A stretch of DNA of 64,000 nucleotides from Burkholderia sp. HI2500 (GCF_002223055.1 NZ_NKFL01000006.1:558001-622000); one strand, 5' to 3'. Counted from the first letter of the stretch, positions 25,767-34,687 are shown. Numbers and translations: made by a program. The notes: generated from the sequence alone by a model not told the origin.

Positions 25767-26480
25767 ATGGAACACGATTTCAAAGGCAAGGCAGTCGCGA
25801 TCACCGGCGGATTCGGTCACCTGGGCATCGCGACGGCCGCGTGGCTCGGCGAGCGCGGCGCACGCGTCGCGCTGATCGGCCGCGGCGCGGCCCCGGCGGC
25901 GCAGGCGCTGCCCGGCGTGCCGGCCGACGCGCTGCGCATCGGCGGCATCGATCTCGTCGATCCGCAGGCCGCCGCGCAGGCGCTCGATACCGTGCAGCGC
26001 GAATTCGGCCGGGTCGATGCGCTGCTGAACATCGCGGGCGCGTTCGTGTGGCAGACGATCGCCGACGGCGACGCCGCCACGTGGGACCGCATGTACGAAC
26101 TGAACGTGAAGACCGCGCTGAACGCATCGAAGGCCGCGCTGCCGCACCTGCTGGCGAACCCGGCCGGGCGCATCGTCAACATCGGCGCGGGCGCGGCGTT
26201 CAAGGCCGGCACGGGGATGGGCGCATACGCGGCCGCGAAGGCCGGCGTCGCGCGGCTCACCGAGGCGCTGGCGGCCGAACTGCTCGACCGCGGCGTGACG
26301 GTGAACGCGATCCTGCCGAGCATCATCGATACGCCGCCGAACCGCGCCGACATGCCGGACGCGGATTTCACGCGCTGGGTGAAGCCGGAGCAGATCGCGG
26401 CGACGATCGGCTTCCTGTTGTCGGCCGACGCGCAGGCGATCACCGGCGCGTCGATTCCGGTGACCGGCCGCGTGGCATAG
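25767..26480 (+). CDS. SDR-like protein lacking the catalytic serine
   Basis: A 237-residue protein with the SDR fold. The start is behind CAGGAG. The cofactor loop is TGGFGHLG (13-20), an unusual form of TGxxxGxG. The NIAG motif (88-91), N113, Y154 and K158 are in place, but the position of the catalytic serine, 13 residues before the tyrosine, is A141 (NIGAGAAF). Classical SDRs need that serine, so it may be inactive, use another residue, or act on an easier substrate. The C-terminus lacks the usual xxDGG and reads PVTGRVA. It is a single gene between the DapB-like gene and creBCD. Confidence 0.85.
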   Translation: MEHDFKGKAVAITGGFGHLGIATAAWLGERGARVALIGRGAAPAAQALPGVPADALRIGGIDLVDPQAAAQALDTVQREFGRVDALLNIAGAFVWQTIADGDAATWDRMYELNVKTALNASKAALPHLLANPAGRIVNIGAGAAFKAGTGMGAYAAAKAGVARLTEALAAELLDRGVTVNAILPSIIDTPPNRADMPDADFTRWVKPEQIAATIGFLLSADAQAITGASIPVTGRVA

Positions 26481-26565
26481 CGCGGCGGGGCAAGGGCGGG
26501 GGCTCGCGCGGCGGCCGGCCGTGCGTACAATGTCGCACCGGATTGCGCGAGCCCTGACTGAGACC

Positions 26566-27285
26566 ATGCATCAGCCCACTATCCTGATCGTCGAAGATGA
26601 AGTGGCGATCGCGGACACGATCATCTATGCCCTCGGCACCGACGGCATGCAGACCGTCCACTGCATGCTCGGCCAGGCGGCGCTCGACCACCTGCGCGAC
26701 ACGCGCGTCGATCTCGTGGTGCTCGACGTCGGCCTGCCGGATCTCAGCGGCTTCGAGGTGTGCCGGCGGCTGCGCACGTTCTCCGACGTGCCGGTGATCT
26801 TCCTCACCGCGCGGCACGATGAAATCGACCGGATCGTCGGGCTCGAGATCGGTGCCGACGATTACGTGGTCAAGCCGTTTTCGCCGCGCGAACTGGCGGC
26901 GCGGGTGCGCGTGATTCTGCGGCGCTTCTACCGGACGGCTGCGCCCGAATCGATCCCCACGCCTGTGGTACCCGTACCCGCGCCGGCCGAGACAACCGCA
27001 CCGGGTTTCACACTCGACACCGACGGCGCCCGCATATCGTGGCTCGGCCACGCACTGGACCTCACGCGCTACGAGTTCGGGCTGCTGGCGCTGCTGGTCC
27101 GGCATCCGGGGCGCATCTACTCGCGTGAGCAACTGATGGACCTCGTGTGGCACGAGGCATTCGATTCGGCCGACCGCACGGTCGACACGCACATCAAGAC
27201 GTTGCGCGCGAAGCTGCGCGCGATCGACCCCGAGCGCGACCCGATCCGCACGCATCGCGGGATGGGTTATTCGCTGCAACCGTAA
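26566..27285 (+). CDS. creB: Response regulator CreB
   Basis: A 239-residue OmpR-type regulator. The receiver has the acidic pair E10-D11, the phospho-acceptor D54 (LDVGLPD) and the lysine in VKPFSPREL; a Pro/Ala linker (about 130-150) precedes the winged-helix domain with YEFGLLALLVRHPGR and TVDTHIKTLRAKL. The identity with E. coli CreB is striking (GLEIGADDYV, LTRYEF, THRGMGYSL). It binds cre-tags, direct TTCAC repeats, and one lies before creD. It is the first gene of creBCD, 15 bases before creC. ATGs at 26521 and 26530 are less likely starts. Confidence 0.93.
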   Translation: MHQPTILIVEDEVAIADTIIYALGTDGMQTVHCMLGQAALDHLRDTRVDLVVLDVGLPDLSGFEVCRRLRTFSDVPVIFLTARHDEIDRIVGLEIGADDYVVKPFSPRELAARVRVILRRFYRTAAPESIPTPVVPVPAPAETTAPGFTLDTDGARISWLGHALDLTRYEFGLLALLVRHPGRIYSREQLMDLVWHEAFDSADRTVDTHIKTLRAKLRAIDPERDPIRTHRGMGYSLQP

Positions 27286-27300
27286 CGACCGGCTCCGTCC

Positions 27301-28752
27301 ATGCATATCGGCCTGCGCATCTTCTTCGGTTTTTTCCTGATCGTCGGCCTGGCTGCGCTGATCACGCTGCGCGTGTTCGTGCAGGAGGTGAAGCCGGGTG
27401 TGCGCGAGGCGATGGAGGACACGCTCGTCGATACCGCGCAGGTGCTCGCGACGCTGGCCGCCGACGACCTGGCGAACGGCCACATTGCCAACGGCGCGTT
27501 CGCGCGGCAACTGTCGAACCTGCACGAACGCCCGATCAGCGCGAACGTATGGGGCGTGCAGAAGAACACGATCGGCTACCGTCTCTACATCACCGACGCG
27601 CACGGCATCGTGCGCTACGACTCGTCCGGCCGCGCGGTCGGGCAGGACTATTCGCGCTGGAACGACGTGTACCGGACGCTGCGCGGCGAGTACGGCGCGC
27701 GCAGCACGCGCAGCGATCCGAACGATGACAGTAGCACCGTGATGCACGTGGCGGCGCCGATCCGGCACGGCAACGAGATCATTGGCGTGCTGACGATCGC
27801 GAAGCCGAACCAGACGGTCGCGCCGTTCATCGCGCGCAGCCAGCGCAAGATCATGCTGTACGGCGCGCTGCTGATGGGCGGCGCGATCCTGATCGGCGTG
27901 GCCTGCACGTGGTGGCTGGTGGTCGGGCTGCGGCGCCTGCAGCGCTATGCGCGCGCGATCGCGGCGGGCGAGCGGGCCGACATGCCGCTACAGGGCGCAA
28001 GCGAGCTGGCCGAGCTCGGGCGCGCGGTGGAAAGCATGCATCAGCGGCTGGAAGACCGGCAGTACGTCGAGACCTATATCCACACGCTCACGCACGAGAT
28101 GAAGAGCCCGCTGGCGGCAATCAGCGGCGCGGCCGAACTGCTGCAGGAAGACATGCCGGTGACGAACCGGCGGCGCTTCACCGAGAACATCCGCCGCCAG
28201 GCCGGCCGACTCGAACAGATGATCCGCAAGCTGCTCGCGCTCGCCGAAGTCGAGCAGAAGCAGCGCCTGTCGGTGCGCGAACCGGTCGCGCTGCGGCCGG
28301 TGCTCGAACAGCTCGTCGACGATATCGAGCCGCGCGCGCGGCAGCGCGGCGTGAACCTCGCGATCGACGCGCACGACGCGGCCGATCCGGCAGTCGTCGA
28401 AGGCGATCCGTTCCTGCTGCGCCAGGCGCTCGGCAACCTGCTCGACAACGCGCTGGATTTCGCGCCGCAGGGCAGCACGATCCGCATCGCGCTCGAACGG
28501 CAGCCGGCGGGTAAGGCCCATGTCGCGGTCGTGCGTGTGACCGACGACGGCCCCGGCGTGCCCGACTACGCACTGGCGCGCGTGTTCGAGCGCTTCTATT
28601 CGCTGCCGCGCCCCGACGGCCAGGATCGCAGCACGGGCCTTGGGCTGTGTTTCGTCCGCGAGGTCGCGATGCTGCACCGCGGCCAGGTCGCGCTCGCGAA
28701 CCGCGACGAAGGCGGCGCGTGCGCGACGCTCACGCTGCCGTCGGCGGGCTGA
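27301..28752 (+). CDS. creC: Sensor histidine kinase CreC
   Basis: A 483-residue membrane kinase. One transmembrane helix lies at about 7-27 and a second at about 186-207, with a periplasmic sensing domain of some 160 residues between them. A HAMP-like segment follows, then the dimerisation helix with the phospho-acceptor H265 (LTHEMKSPL) and a complete ATPase domain (N-box NLLDNALDF, G1 DDGPGVP, F-box VFERFY, G2 GLGLCFV). CreC responds to growth conditions and to inhibition of penicillin-binding proteins in several bacteria and phosphorylates CreB. It is cotranscribed with creB. Confidence 0.93.
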   Translation: MHIGLRIFFGFFLIVGLAALITLRVFVQEVKPGVREAMEDTLVDTAQVLATLAADDLANGHIANGAFARQLSNLHERPISANVWGVQKNTIGYRLYITDAHGIVRYDSSGRAVGQDYSRWNDVYRTLRGEYGARSTRSDPNDDSSTVMHVAAPIRHGNEIIGVLTIAKPNQTVAPFIARSQRKIMLYGALLMGGAILIGVACTWWLVVGLRRLQRYARAIAAGERADMPLQGASELAELGRAVESMHQRLEDRQYVETYIHTLTHEMKSPLAAISGAAELLQEDMPVTNRRRFTENIRRQAGRLEQMIRKLLALAEVEQKQRLSVREPVALRPVLEQLVDDIEPRARQRGVNLAIDAHDAADPAVVEGDPFLLRQALGNLLDNALDFAPQGSTIRIALERQPAGKAHVAVVRVTDDGPGVPDYALARVFERFYSLPRPDGQDRSTGLGLCFVREVAMLHRGQVALANRDEGGACATLTLPSAG

Positions 28753-28786
28753 ACTCCCTTCAACTTCACGTTCGCCACACCTTCGC

Positions 28787-28813
28787 TTCACACCGGCTTC
28801 AATCGCCCTTCAC
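28787..28813 (+). promoter_or_regulatory. cre-tag ahead of creD (CreB binding site)
   Basis: TTCAC (28787), TTCAA (28798) and TTCAC (28809) stand at exact 11-base steps, the TTCAC-N6-TTCAC layout of the E. coli cre-tag extended by one block. A further TTCAC lies at 28765, two steps upstream. The creD start is 50 bases downstream. Confidence 0.75.
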
Positions 28814-28862
28814 CGGGGCGGCTCATGCTGACCGTACCCTTTTACTCCGGTACCTGTCGGCC

Positions 28863-30254
28863 ATGAATCGAGTCCTGTTGTTCAAATTCGCGATCACCGC
28901 GTTTCTCGCGCTGCTGATCCTGATCCCGCTGCAGATGGTGCAAAGCATCGTGCATGAACGTGCCGCGTATCGCCGGGATGCGCTGCAGAGCATCTGGTCG
29001 AGCTATGCGGGGCCGCAGACGGTGGCGGGCCCCGTGCTCGTCGTGCACTACACGGAAGTCACGCGGGTGCGCGACGATTCGCCGGCCGGCGGCGCGACGA
29101 AGACGAGCCTGCGCAGCGAGACGAAGCGCCTGCTCGTGTTTCCGAAGACGCTGAACGTCGACGGCACGCTGACGACCAGCGTCCGGTATCGCGGCATTCA
29201 CAAGGCGCTGGTGTACGAGCTGGCGAGCCGGATGACCGGCACGCTGGCGTTGCCGGACCTGAAGAAGCTGCCGCAGGCGGACGGCCACGTGAGCTTCAAG
29301 ATCGACGATGCCTATGTGTCGATCGGCATCGGCGACATTCGCGGGCTGACCGCGCAGCCCGACTTGCGCATCGGCGGCACGCGCTTCGACGTCGAGCAGG
29401 GCACGCGGCTGGACAGCCTGCGCCAGGGCGTGCACGCGAACGTCGATCTCGCGGCGCTGGCGGACGCAAACGCAGGGGCGGTCGTGCCGTTCAGCGTCGA
29501 CCTGCCGTTGCGCGGGGCGGATTCCGTCGCGTTCGCACCGGTGGGCGACCAGAACGATTTCTCGCTGAAATCGACGTGGCCGCATCCGAGTTTCGACGGC
29601 GCATTCCTGCCGAACAACCGCACGGTCGATGCGCGCGGCTTCACCGGCAACTGGCGCGTGACGTCGTTCAACACGAAGGCGCGTGAGCAGATCATCTCGG
29701 GCGACGGGGAAGGCGCGATCGAAATGGCGTCGGTGTCGGTGATCGAACCCGTGAACGTCTATCTGCAGGCCGAACGTGCGACGAAGTACGGCGCGCTGTT
29801 CGTGATGCTCACGTTCGCGAGCTTCTTCATGTACGAGCTCGTGAAGCGGCTGCGCATTCACCCGATCCAGTACACGCTGGTCGGCCTGTCGCTCGCGCTG
29901 TTCTTCCTGTTGCTGCTGAGCCTGTCCGAACACATCAAGTTCGCGTATGCGTATCTCGCGGCGAGCGGTGCATGTATCGGGTTGCTCGCCTTCTACCTGT
30001 CGTTCGTGCTGCACAGCGTGAAGCGCGGGGCGGTGTTCGCGGTGCTGCTCGCGGTGCTGTACGCGGCGCTCTACGGGTTGCTGCTGTCGGAAGACAACGC
30101 GCTGATGCTCGGTTCGCTGCTGCTGTTCGCGATCCTCGCCGGCATCATGACGCTCACGCGCCGCGTCGACTGGTATTCGCTCGGTGCCGCGTGGCAGCCG
30201 CTGGCCGACAAGGCGGCGGCGGGTGCCGCGAAGCCGGGCGCGCAGGTGAAGTAA
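28863..30254 (+). CDS. creD: Inner-membrane protein CreD
   Basis: A 463-residue protein, close to E. coli CreD (450). It has one N-terminal transmembrane helix (about 7-27), a large periplasmic domain (28-320) and a cluster of five to six helices at the C-terminus (from about 325 on: ALFVMLTFASFFMYELVKRL, then LSLALFFLLLLSLSE). The conserved RIHPIQYTLVGLSLA stretch, split here as RIHPIQY and LVGLSLA, is typical. CreD is the main CreB target and affects envelope integrity and beta-lactam tolerance in other species. It is separated from creC by 110 bases that hold a cre-tag, so it has its own promoter. Confidence 0.93.
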   Translation: MNRVLLFKFAITAFLALLILIPLQMVQSIVHERAAYRRDALQSIWSSYAGPQTVAGPVLVVHYTEVTRVRDDSPAGGATKTSLRSETKRLLVFPKTLNVDGTLTTSVRYRGIHKALVYELASRMTGTLALPDLKKLPQADGHVSFKIDDAYVSIGIGDIRGLTAQPDLRIGGTRFDVEQGTRLDSLRQGVHANVDLAALADANAGAVVPFSVDLPLRGADSVAFAPVGDQNDFSLKSTWPHPSFDGAFLPNNRTVDARGFTGNWRVTSFNTKAREQIISGDGEGAIEMASVSVIEPVNVYLQAERATKYGALFVMLTFASFFMYELVKRLRIHPIQYTLVGLSLALFFLLLLSLSEHIKFAYAYLAASGACIGLLAFYLSFVLHSVKRGAVFAVLLAVLYAALYGLLLSEDNALMLGSLLLFAILAGIMTLTRRVDWYSLGAAWQPLADKAAAGAAKPGAQVK

Positions 30255-30274
30255 GCGCGCGAGGTGTGGGCAGG

Positions 30275-30305
30275 CGCGCCGGTCGGGAACTTCACGACCG
30301 GCGCG
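30275..30305. terminator. Perfect hairpin after creD
   Basis: An 11-bp perfect stem (30275-30285 with 30295-30305) and a 9-base loop, 21 bases after the creD stop. No T-run follows, so it is a weak or rho-assisted terminator at best. Confidence 0.4.
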
Positions 30306-30341
30306 TCATATGGCACATCGCCATATCGCCACATCGCCGCT

Positions 30342-30764
30342 TCACGCGCGCGATGCAGGCCGTCGAAAACGCGCCAGCGGAATCTCTGCAACAGCGGTGA
30401 TCTCGATCAGCAGATCGGGATGGTAGAGACGCTCGACCTGGACGGTCGTCGTCACGGGATAGGGCTCGGCGAAGTAGGTCTTGCGGATGTCGCCGGCCTG
30501 CATGAAGGCATCGATGTCGGTCGCGTAGTGAACGAGCGAGATCACGTCCTGCATCTGTCCGCCCATCGTGGCGAGCACGGCGCGGATGTTGTCGAGCGTC
30601 TGGCGTACCTGCATGCGCATGTCGCCGTGGCCGACCACCCGGCCGTCGCGGTCGAGCGACACTTGCCCCTTCAGGTGCACGATCCGGCCATCGCCCTGGA
30701 TCACGGCCATCGAGAACGCGCCGAACGGCGCCCAGACTTCCGGCGGATTCACTGCTTCGGCCAT
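30342..30764 (-). CDS. RidA/YjgF-family enamine/imine deaminase
   Basis: A 140-residue protein of RidA length; the ATG has AGGAG upstream. The core of the family is visible: LKGQVSLDRDGRVVGHGDMRMQ broken as LKGQVSLD and GHGDMRMQVRQTLDN, the VISLVHYATDI strand, and the late ITAVAEIP with E in place of the usual E120. The arginine that contacts the substrate carboxylate in RidA (R105) is replaced in this subfamily segment (PVTTTVQVERL). RidA proteins remove reactive 2-aminoacrylate, but many subgroups have other roles. It is a single gene, convergent with creD. Confidence 0.85.
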   Translation of the reverse strand: MAEAVNPPEVWAPFGAFSMAVIQGDGRIVHLKGQVSLDRDGRVVGHGDMRMQVRQTLDNIRAVLATMGGQMQDVISLVHYATDIDAFMQAGDIRKTYFAEPYPVTTTVQVERLYHPDLLIEITAVAEIPLARFRRPASRA

Positions 30765-30953
30765 CGTGCGGCTCCTGTGGGGCGATGACGAGGATGCGGC
30801 GGCGAGCGTCGCGGTGGGTTCGGGCCGTGCGTCGGCCGGAACGCGATGGAAGCGAGACATCGACAGCGTCGCCGGGTTCGCCGACAATCGCGCCATTATG
30901 GATCAGCGCCCGGCGAAGCGTGAGCGACGCCACGGCGGCAACGACGACACCCC

Positions 30954-31391
30954 ATGGACGACATCCGGATCATCAGGGATCTCGCGGAAATCGAGGACAC
31001 CGCCTACATCGAGCTCATGCGCGGGCCGTATGCGCGCAAGTGCTGGAACGAGGGATCGCTGTTTTTCAGGGAGGAAGTCTTCGGCCTGCTCGAAGCGGCG
31101 ATCTCGCGGCAGATCCCGGACTACGATCATTACGCGTTCAATGGCATCGGCATGCCGGACTGGCTTCGGATCATTGACGAACTGGACGATACGCGCAGCA
31201 TGCTGGGCGACGCCACGCAGCGAACGGCGGCACTCGACCGGCTCGGCTTCGTGTTCCGCGATTCGCGGCAGGATTTCATCGACCGTCTGGACGCGAGTTG
31301 CGCCGCGCTTGCGGAAGTGATTGCCGAAATCGATGCATGGACACGCGAGGTCCGGATTCGCCACGATCAGGTGACGATATTGGGGATATGA
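30954..31391 (+). CDS. Small soluble hypothetical protein
   Basis: A 145-residue acidic protein (MDDIRIIRDLAEIEDTAYIE onward) with several predicted helices, no signal peptide and no membrane segment. It is Asp/Ile/Arg-rich with aromatic residues (LFFREEVFGLLE; YDHYAFNGIGMPDWL). Composition and size recall immunity or small regulatory proteins, but I recognise no family and no toxin gene lies beside it. The frame has normal codon use. There is no strong ribosome site before the ATG. It is a single gene between RidA (divergent) and the small Cys-rich gene. Confidence 0.6.
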   Translation: MDDIRIIRDLAEIEDTAYIELMRGPYARKCWNEGSLFFREEVFGLLEAAISRQIPDYDHYAFNGIGMPDWLRIIDELDDTRSMLGDATQRTAALDRLGFVFRDSRQDFIDRLDASCAALAEVIAEIDAWTREVRIRHDQVTILGI

Positions 31392-31473
31392 CGCCGCGTG
31401 GCATGGCCCGCGCGGCACGCATATCGGGCGGCATCCGCTTATACTGAGCGCGTCCATTCATTCGATTTTCGCC

Positions 31474-31671
31474 GTGCCCAACACTGCCTCTCCGGATCCG
31501 TCCGTCGACGATCCCCGTCCGACCCCGCCCATCCAGCCCGAACTCGAAGACTGCTGCAACAGCGGTTGCTCGCCGTGCGTCTTCGATCTCTACGACGAAG
31601 CACTCGCGCGGTATCGCGTCGAGCTGGCCGAATGGGAAGCGCGCCAGGCGCAACGCAAGCATCACGCGTGA
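31474..31671 (+). CDS. Small Cys-motif protein, oxidoreductase-like domain (PF09791 type)
   Basis: A 65-residue protein with a GTG start. After a Pro-rich N-terminus it has CCNSGCSPCVFDLYDEAL (residues 27-44), the typical CC.SGC..CV.D.Y...L signature of the 'oxidoreductase-like' N-terminal domain, then a short helix rich in Glu/Arg/Ala. Such short proteins are widespread in Burkholderiales; four cysteines suggest metal or redox binding but no activity has been established to my knowledge. No neighbour is obviously linked. Confidence 0.75.
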   Translation: MPNTASPDPSVDDPRPTPPIQPELEDCCNSGCSPCVFDLYDEALARYRVELAEWEARQAQRKHHA

Positions 31672-31753
31672 TGCCCGAGACCGGCGAGCGGCCGCACCTG
31701 CATCGGCACCGCTTCCGCATCAGACCCTGCCGTCGCAACGCTTCCCGTCCCGC

Positions 31754-33214
31754 TTACCCGCCTGCATGCAGCCGCCGATGCAGCGGCCCGAGCATCGCCG
31801 ACAGCACAATGCATACGAGCAGGACGGCCGTCAGCGCGAACATCGACGTCCTGAAGCCCTGCACGTAATCGAGCGCGGCCGGATGCGCGCCGAGCCGGGC
31901 GAAGAACACGCCGCCGAGCGTGGCCGCGCCGACAGCCGCGCCGATCTGCAGCATCGCGGTGACCATGCCGGAGGCGACACCCGCGCGCGCCGTGTCGACT
32001 TCCGCGAGCACGATCCGCACGACCGACGGCAGCACGAGGCCCTGGCCGATCCCGATCGCCGCGATCCCCACGTAGAAGCCGGCGCCCGGCGCGGCTGCAC
32101 CCGCCAGCGCGGCGGCCGTCGCGACGCCGGCCGCGAGCATCGCGAAACCGAGCGTGAGCACGCGATAGCCGCCGAACCGGCCGACGAGTCGCGGCATCAG
32201 CAGCGGGCTCGACAGGAAACCGAGCCCGAGCGGCAGGATCGCGAGCCCGGACGCGAGCGGCGACCAGTTCAGGCAGCCCTGCAGGTAGATCCCGTAGCTC
32301 AGGAAGAACGCGCTCAGCGTGTAGAACAGGAACGCCAGTACGAGCCCGAGGGCGACGACGGGATTGCGGAACAGGCGCACGTCGAGCAGCGGATCATGGC
32401 CGCCCGCGAGACGGCGCGCCTCGACCGCCAGCAGCGCGCCGAGCATCGGCAGCGCGCCGACGAGGCACGCGACCATCCACAGCGGCCAGCCGGCCTCGCG
32501 CCCGTGCGTGAGCGGATAGACGAGCATCAGCAGGAACAGCGACAGCAGCACCATGCCCGGCACGTCGATGCGCTGGCCTTTCGGCGGGCGGCTTTCCGGG
32601 ATGAAGCGCCAGCTGCCGATCAGCGCCAGGATGCCGATCGGCAGGTTGACGAGGAAGATCGCGCGCCAGCCGAGCCCGAACGGATGCAGGCTGATCAACG
32701 CGCCGCCGCCGAGCTGGCCGATCACGGCCGCGAGGCCGAACACGAAACCGTAGAAGCCCATCACGCGCACCTGCTCCTGCGGGGTGAACACGCTGCGGAT
32801 CGTCGCGAGCACTTGCGGCGCGAGGATCGCGGCGAACAGGCCCTGCAGCACGCGGCCGCCGACCAGCACCGCGCCGCTGCCGGCGAGCCCGCACAGCGTC
32901 GACGCGACGACGAAGCCGGCCATCCCGATCATGAACATCCGCTTGCGGCCGTACAGGTCGCCGAGCCGGCCGCCGGTGATCTGCACGACGGCGTTCGCGC
33001 AAGCGTACGCCGATACGACCAGCTGCAGCTCGGCCGGGCGCGCGCCGATGCCGTCGCGGATGGCCGGCAGCGCGAGATTCACAATGAAGTAGTCGAGCGG
33101 CGGCAAAATCGCGCCAACCAGCAGGACCACCAGCGCCCAGCCGTGGTGGCTGCGCGGCGTCGCCGCGGCGGCCGTGCCGGCCGGCACGCAGGGGGCAAGG
33201 GTGTCGTTCGTCAT
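31754..33214 (-). CDS. MFS efflux transporter, DHA2 (14-helix) type
   Basis: A 486-residue membrane protein with about 14 hydrophobic helices. The first helix has LPPLDYFIVNLALP, the DHA2 hallmark (motif D1 equivalent), followed by GGRLGDLYGRKR (motif A) and the antiporter motif C region in helix 5 (GFVFGLAAVIGQLGGG). DHA2 pumps export drugs, dyes or bile salts using the proton gradient. The gene is divergent from a LysR regulator 164 bases away, a typical pump-regulator pair, and the intergenic region has a perfect 25-base inverted repeat. The exported compound is unknown. Confidence 0.88.
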   Translation of the reverse strand: MTNDTLAPCVPAGTAAAATPRSHHGWALVVLLVGAILPPLDYFIVNLALPAIRDGIGARPAELQLVVSAYACANAVVQITGGRLGDLYGRKRMFMIGMAGFVVASTLCGLAGSGAVLVGGRVLQGLFAAILAPQVLATIRSVFTPQEQVRVMGFYGFVFGLAAVIGQLGGGALISLHPFGLGWRAIFLVNLPIGILALIGSWRFIPESRPPKGQRIDVPGMVLLSLFLLMLVYPLTHGREAGWPLWMVACLVGALPMLGALLAVEARRLAGGHDPLLDVRLFRNPVVALGLVLAFLFYTLSAFFLSYGIYLQGCLNWSPLASGLAILPLGLGFLSSPLLMPRLVGRFGGYRVLTLGFAMLAAGVATAAALAGAAAPGAGFYVGIAAIGIGQGLVLPSVVRIVLAEVDTARAGVASGMVTAMLQIGAAVGAATLGGVFFARLGAHPAALDYVQGFRTSMFALTAVLLVCIVLSAMLGPLHRRLHAGG

Positions 33215-33349
33215 GGAAGCAAGTCCGAAAGAATGAGTGCCATGTTCACGCCGGATGCGGCGACAGAGGCGCCGGTTCGGCCGTGGGCGGGCGATTGACC
33301 CCCATTCTGGGTGGTGACGATGAATCGGAAAAGCGGGAATTGGTGGTAG

Positions 33350-33374
33350 CATCCATCGGGTTAATCGATGGATG
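33350..33374. promoter_or_regulatory. Perfect inverted repeat in the MFS/LysR divergent region
   Basis: Arms CATCCATCG and CGATGGATG around the 7-base spacer GGTTAAT. It contains the LysR-type ATC-N9-GAT dyad and ends 4 bases before the LysR start codon, so the regulator probably represses itself here. Confidence 0.65.
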
Positions 33375-33378
33375 GGGA

Positions 33379-34257
33379 ATGGCGATGCGCGGTTTCGACC
33401 TGGATCAGTTGCGTACTTTCGCGGCGGTCGCGGATGCCGGCAGCCTGACGGCCGCCGCGCCGCTGCTGCACCTGTCGCAGTCGACGGTCAGCGAGCAGGT
33501 GCGCAAGCTCGAATCGCGCGCCGGCGTGCCGCTGTTCGTGCGCAGCAAGCGCGGGGTCGAGCCGACGCCGGCCGGCTCGCGGCTGCTGCAGCATGCGCGG
33601 CGCATCGTCGCGCTGAACGAGGCCGCGTTCGACGAAGTGCGCGGGCAGGCGATCAAGGGCGAGCTGCGCGTCGCGATCACCGATTATTACCGGACCAACG
33701 AAGTCGCGGGCCTGCTCGCGCGGCTGCGGGAGTGCTACCCGCAACTGAGCCTGCACGTCAGCGCGATGAAGAGTGCCGATATCGAGGCCGCGCATGCGCG
33801 CGGGCAGGTCGATCTCGGCGTGGTGATGAACCTGTCGAGCGGGCCGTTCCGGCCGGCGTCGGCCGATACGCGCTGGGTGCTGCGGCGCGAGCCGCTGTCG
33901 TGGGTCGCATCGCCCGCGCTCGCCGAGCAGTTGCCCGAGCCGCTGCCGCTCGTGCTGCTGCCGGACGACTGCATGATGCATCAGGTCGCGGTGCGCTCGC
34001 TCGACGAGCAGCACATGCCGTACCGGCTCGTGCACAGCGCGTCGGGCGTGGCCGGGCTGCAGTCGATGCTGGCGGCGGGGCTCGGGGTGGGCTGCCTGTG
34101 CGCGTCGGCGATCGGCGACGGCATGATGCGGCTCGGCGCGAAATACCGGCTGCCGCCGCTGCCCGATGCGGTGTTTTCGCTGACGCCGCCGATGCCCGGC
34201 GAACGCGAAGCCGTCACGCAGGCGCGCGAGGTGCTGTCGCGGCAATTGCTGATGTGA
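33379..34257 (+). CDS. LysR-family regulator divergent from the MFS pump
   Basis: A 292-residue LysR regulator. The helix-turn-helix is in residues 5-64 (FDLDQLRTFAAVADAGSLT, then LSQSTVSEQVRKLE). The rest is the two-lobed periplasmic-binding-protein-like effector domain. The start is ambiguous between ATG 33379 and ATG 33385; the GGGG upstream suits either. The divergent position makes the MFS pump its likely target, and the inverted repeat directly upstream its operator. The effector is probably a compound exported by the pump. Confidence 0.88.
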   Translation: MAMRGFDLDQLRTFAAVADAGSLTAAAPLLHLSQSTVSEQVRKLESRAGVPLFVRSKRGVEPTPAGSRLLQHARRIVALNEAAFDEVRGQAIKGELRVAITDYYRTNEVAGLLARLRECYPQLSLHVSAMKSADIEAAHARGQVDLGVVMNLSSGPFRPASADTRWVLRREPLSWVASPALAEQLPEPLPLVLLPDDCMMHQVAVRSLDEQHMPYRLVHSASGVAGLQSMLAAGLGVGCLCASAIGDGMMRLGAKYRLPPLPDAVFSLTPPMPGEREAVTQAREVLSRQLLM

Positions 34258-34316
34258 AACCGGGCCGCACGACTGGCGGCGGCGCGTCCCTGAGAGGCGC
34301 GCGAAGGAACATAAAA

Positions 34317-34637
34317 ATGAACGACGAACTGCAACGCCAGATGGACGCGAAGCTGCAGGATGCGCTGGAGCGCGTGGTCGACGAACGCTCACTGATCCAG
34401 TTTCTGCGCGTGCTCGGCCACGACTGGAACACGGAGCGCCAGCTCGAGGCCGACGTGCCGCCGTCGCCGTACGCCCGCGCCGCGCTCGGCTGGGAAAACC
34501 GCTCGATCGGCGAGTACCTGGACGCGATGGTCGACTGGGCCGAGGCGTCGGAAGAAGGGCTGCGTTTCTACGACGTGCCCGACAATCCGTGGCGGCGCAT
34601 GGCGGACATCCTGTTCGCCGGGAAAATCTACGAATAG
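34317..34637 (+). CDS. DUF7660-like small protein
   Basis: A 106-residue soluble acidic protein. The C-terminal DNPWRRMADILFAGKIYE and the middle LGWENRSIGEYLDAMVDWAE resemble the DUF7660 family as I know it (a conserved Trp near the front, a helix with AxxW, and a terminal YE). Function unknown; some members sit near toxin genes, but none is visible here. A GAAGGA ribosome site is close. It follows the LysR gene by 59 bases and could be cotranscribed. Confidence 0.6.
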   Translation: MNDELQRQMDAKLQDALERVVDERSLIQFLRVLGHDWNTERQLEADVPPSPYARAALGWENRSIGEYLDAMVDWAEASEEGLRFYDVPDNPWRRMADILFAGKIYE

Positions 34638-34687
34638 CGCCGCGCGGGCGCTGCGTTCACTTCGTCCGTGCCGTCGCCGCGAACCGT

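Noticed and set aside
30306..30345. Short repeats of ATCGCC-type sequence after creD, as a possible repeat array
   Set aside because: Only three imperfect units; no CRISPR-like spacing or further copies.
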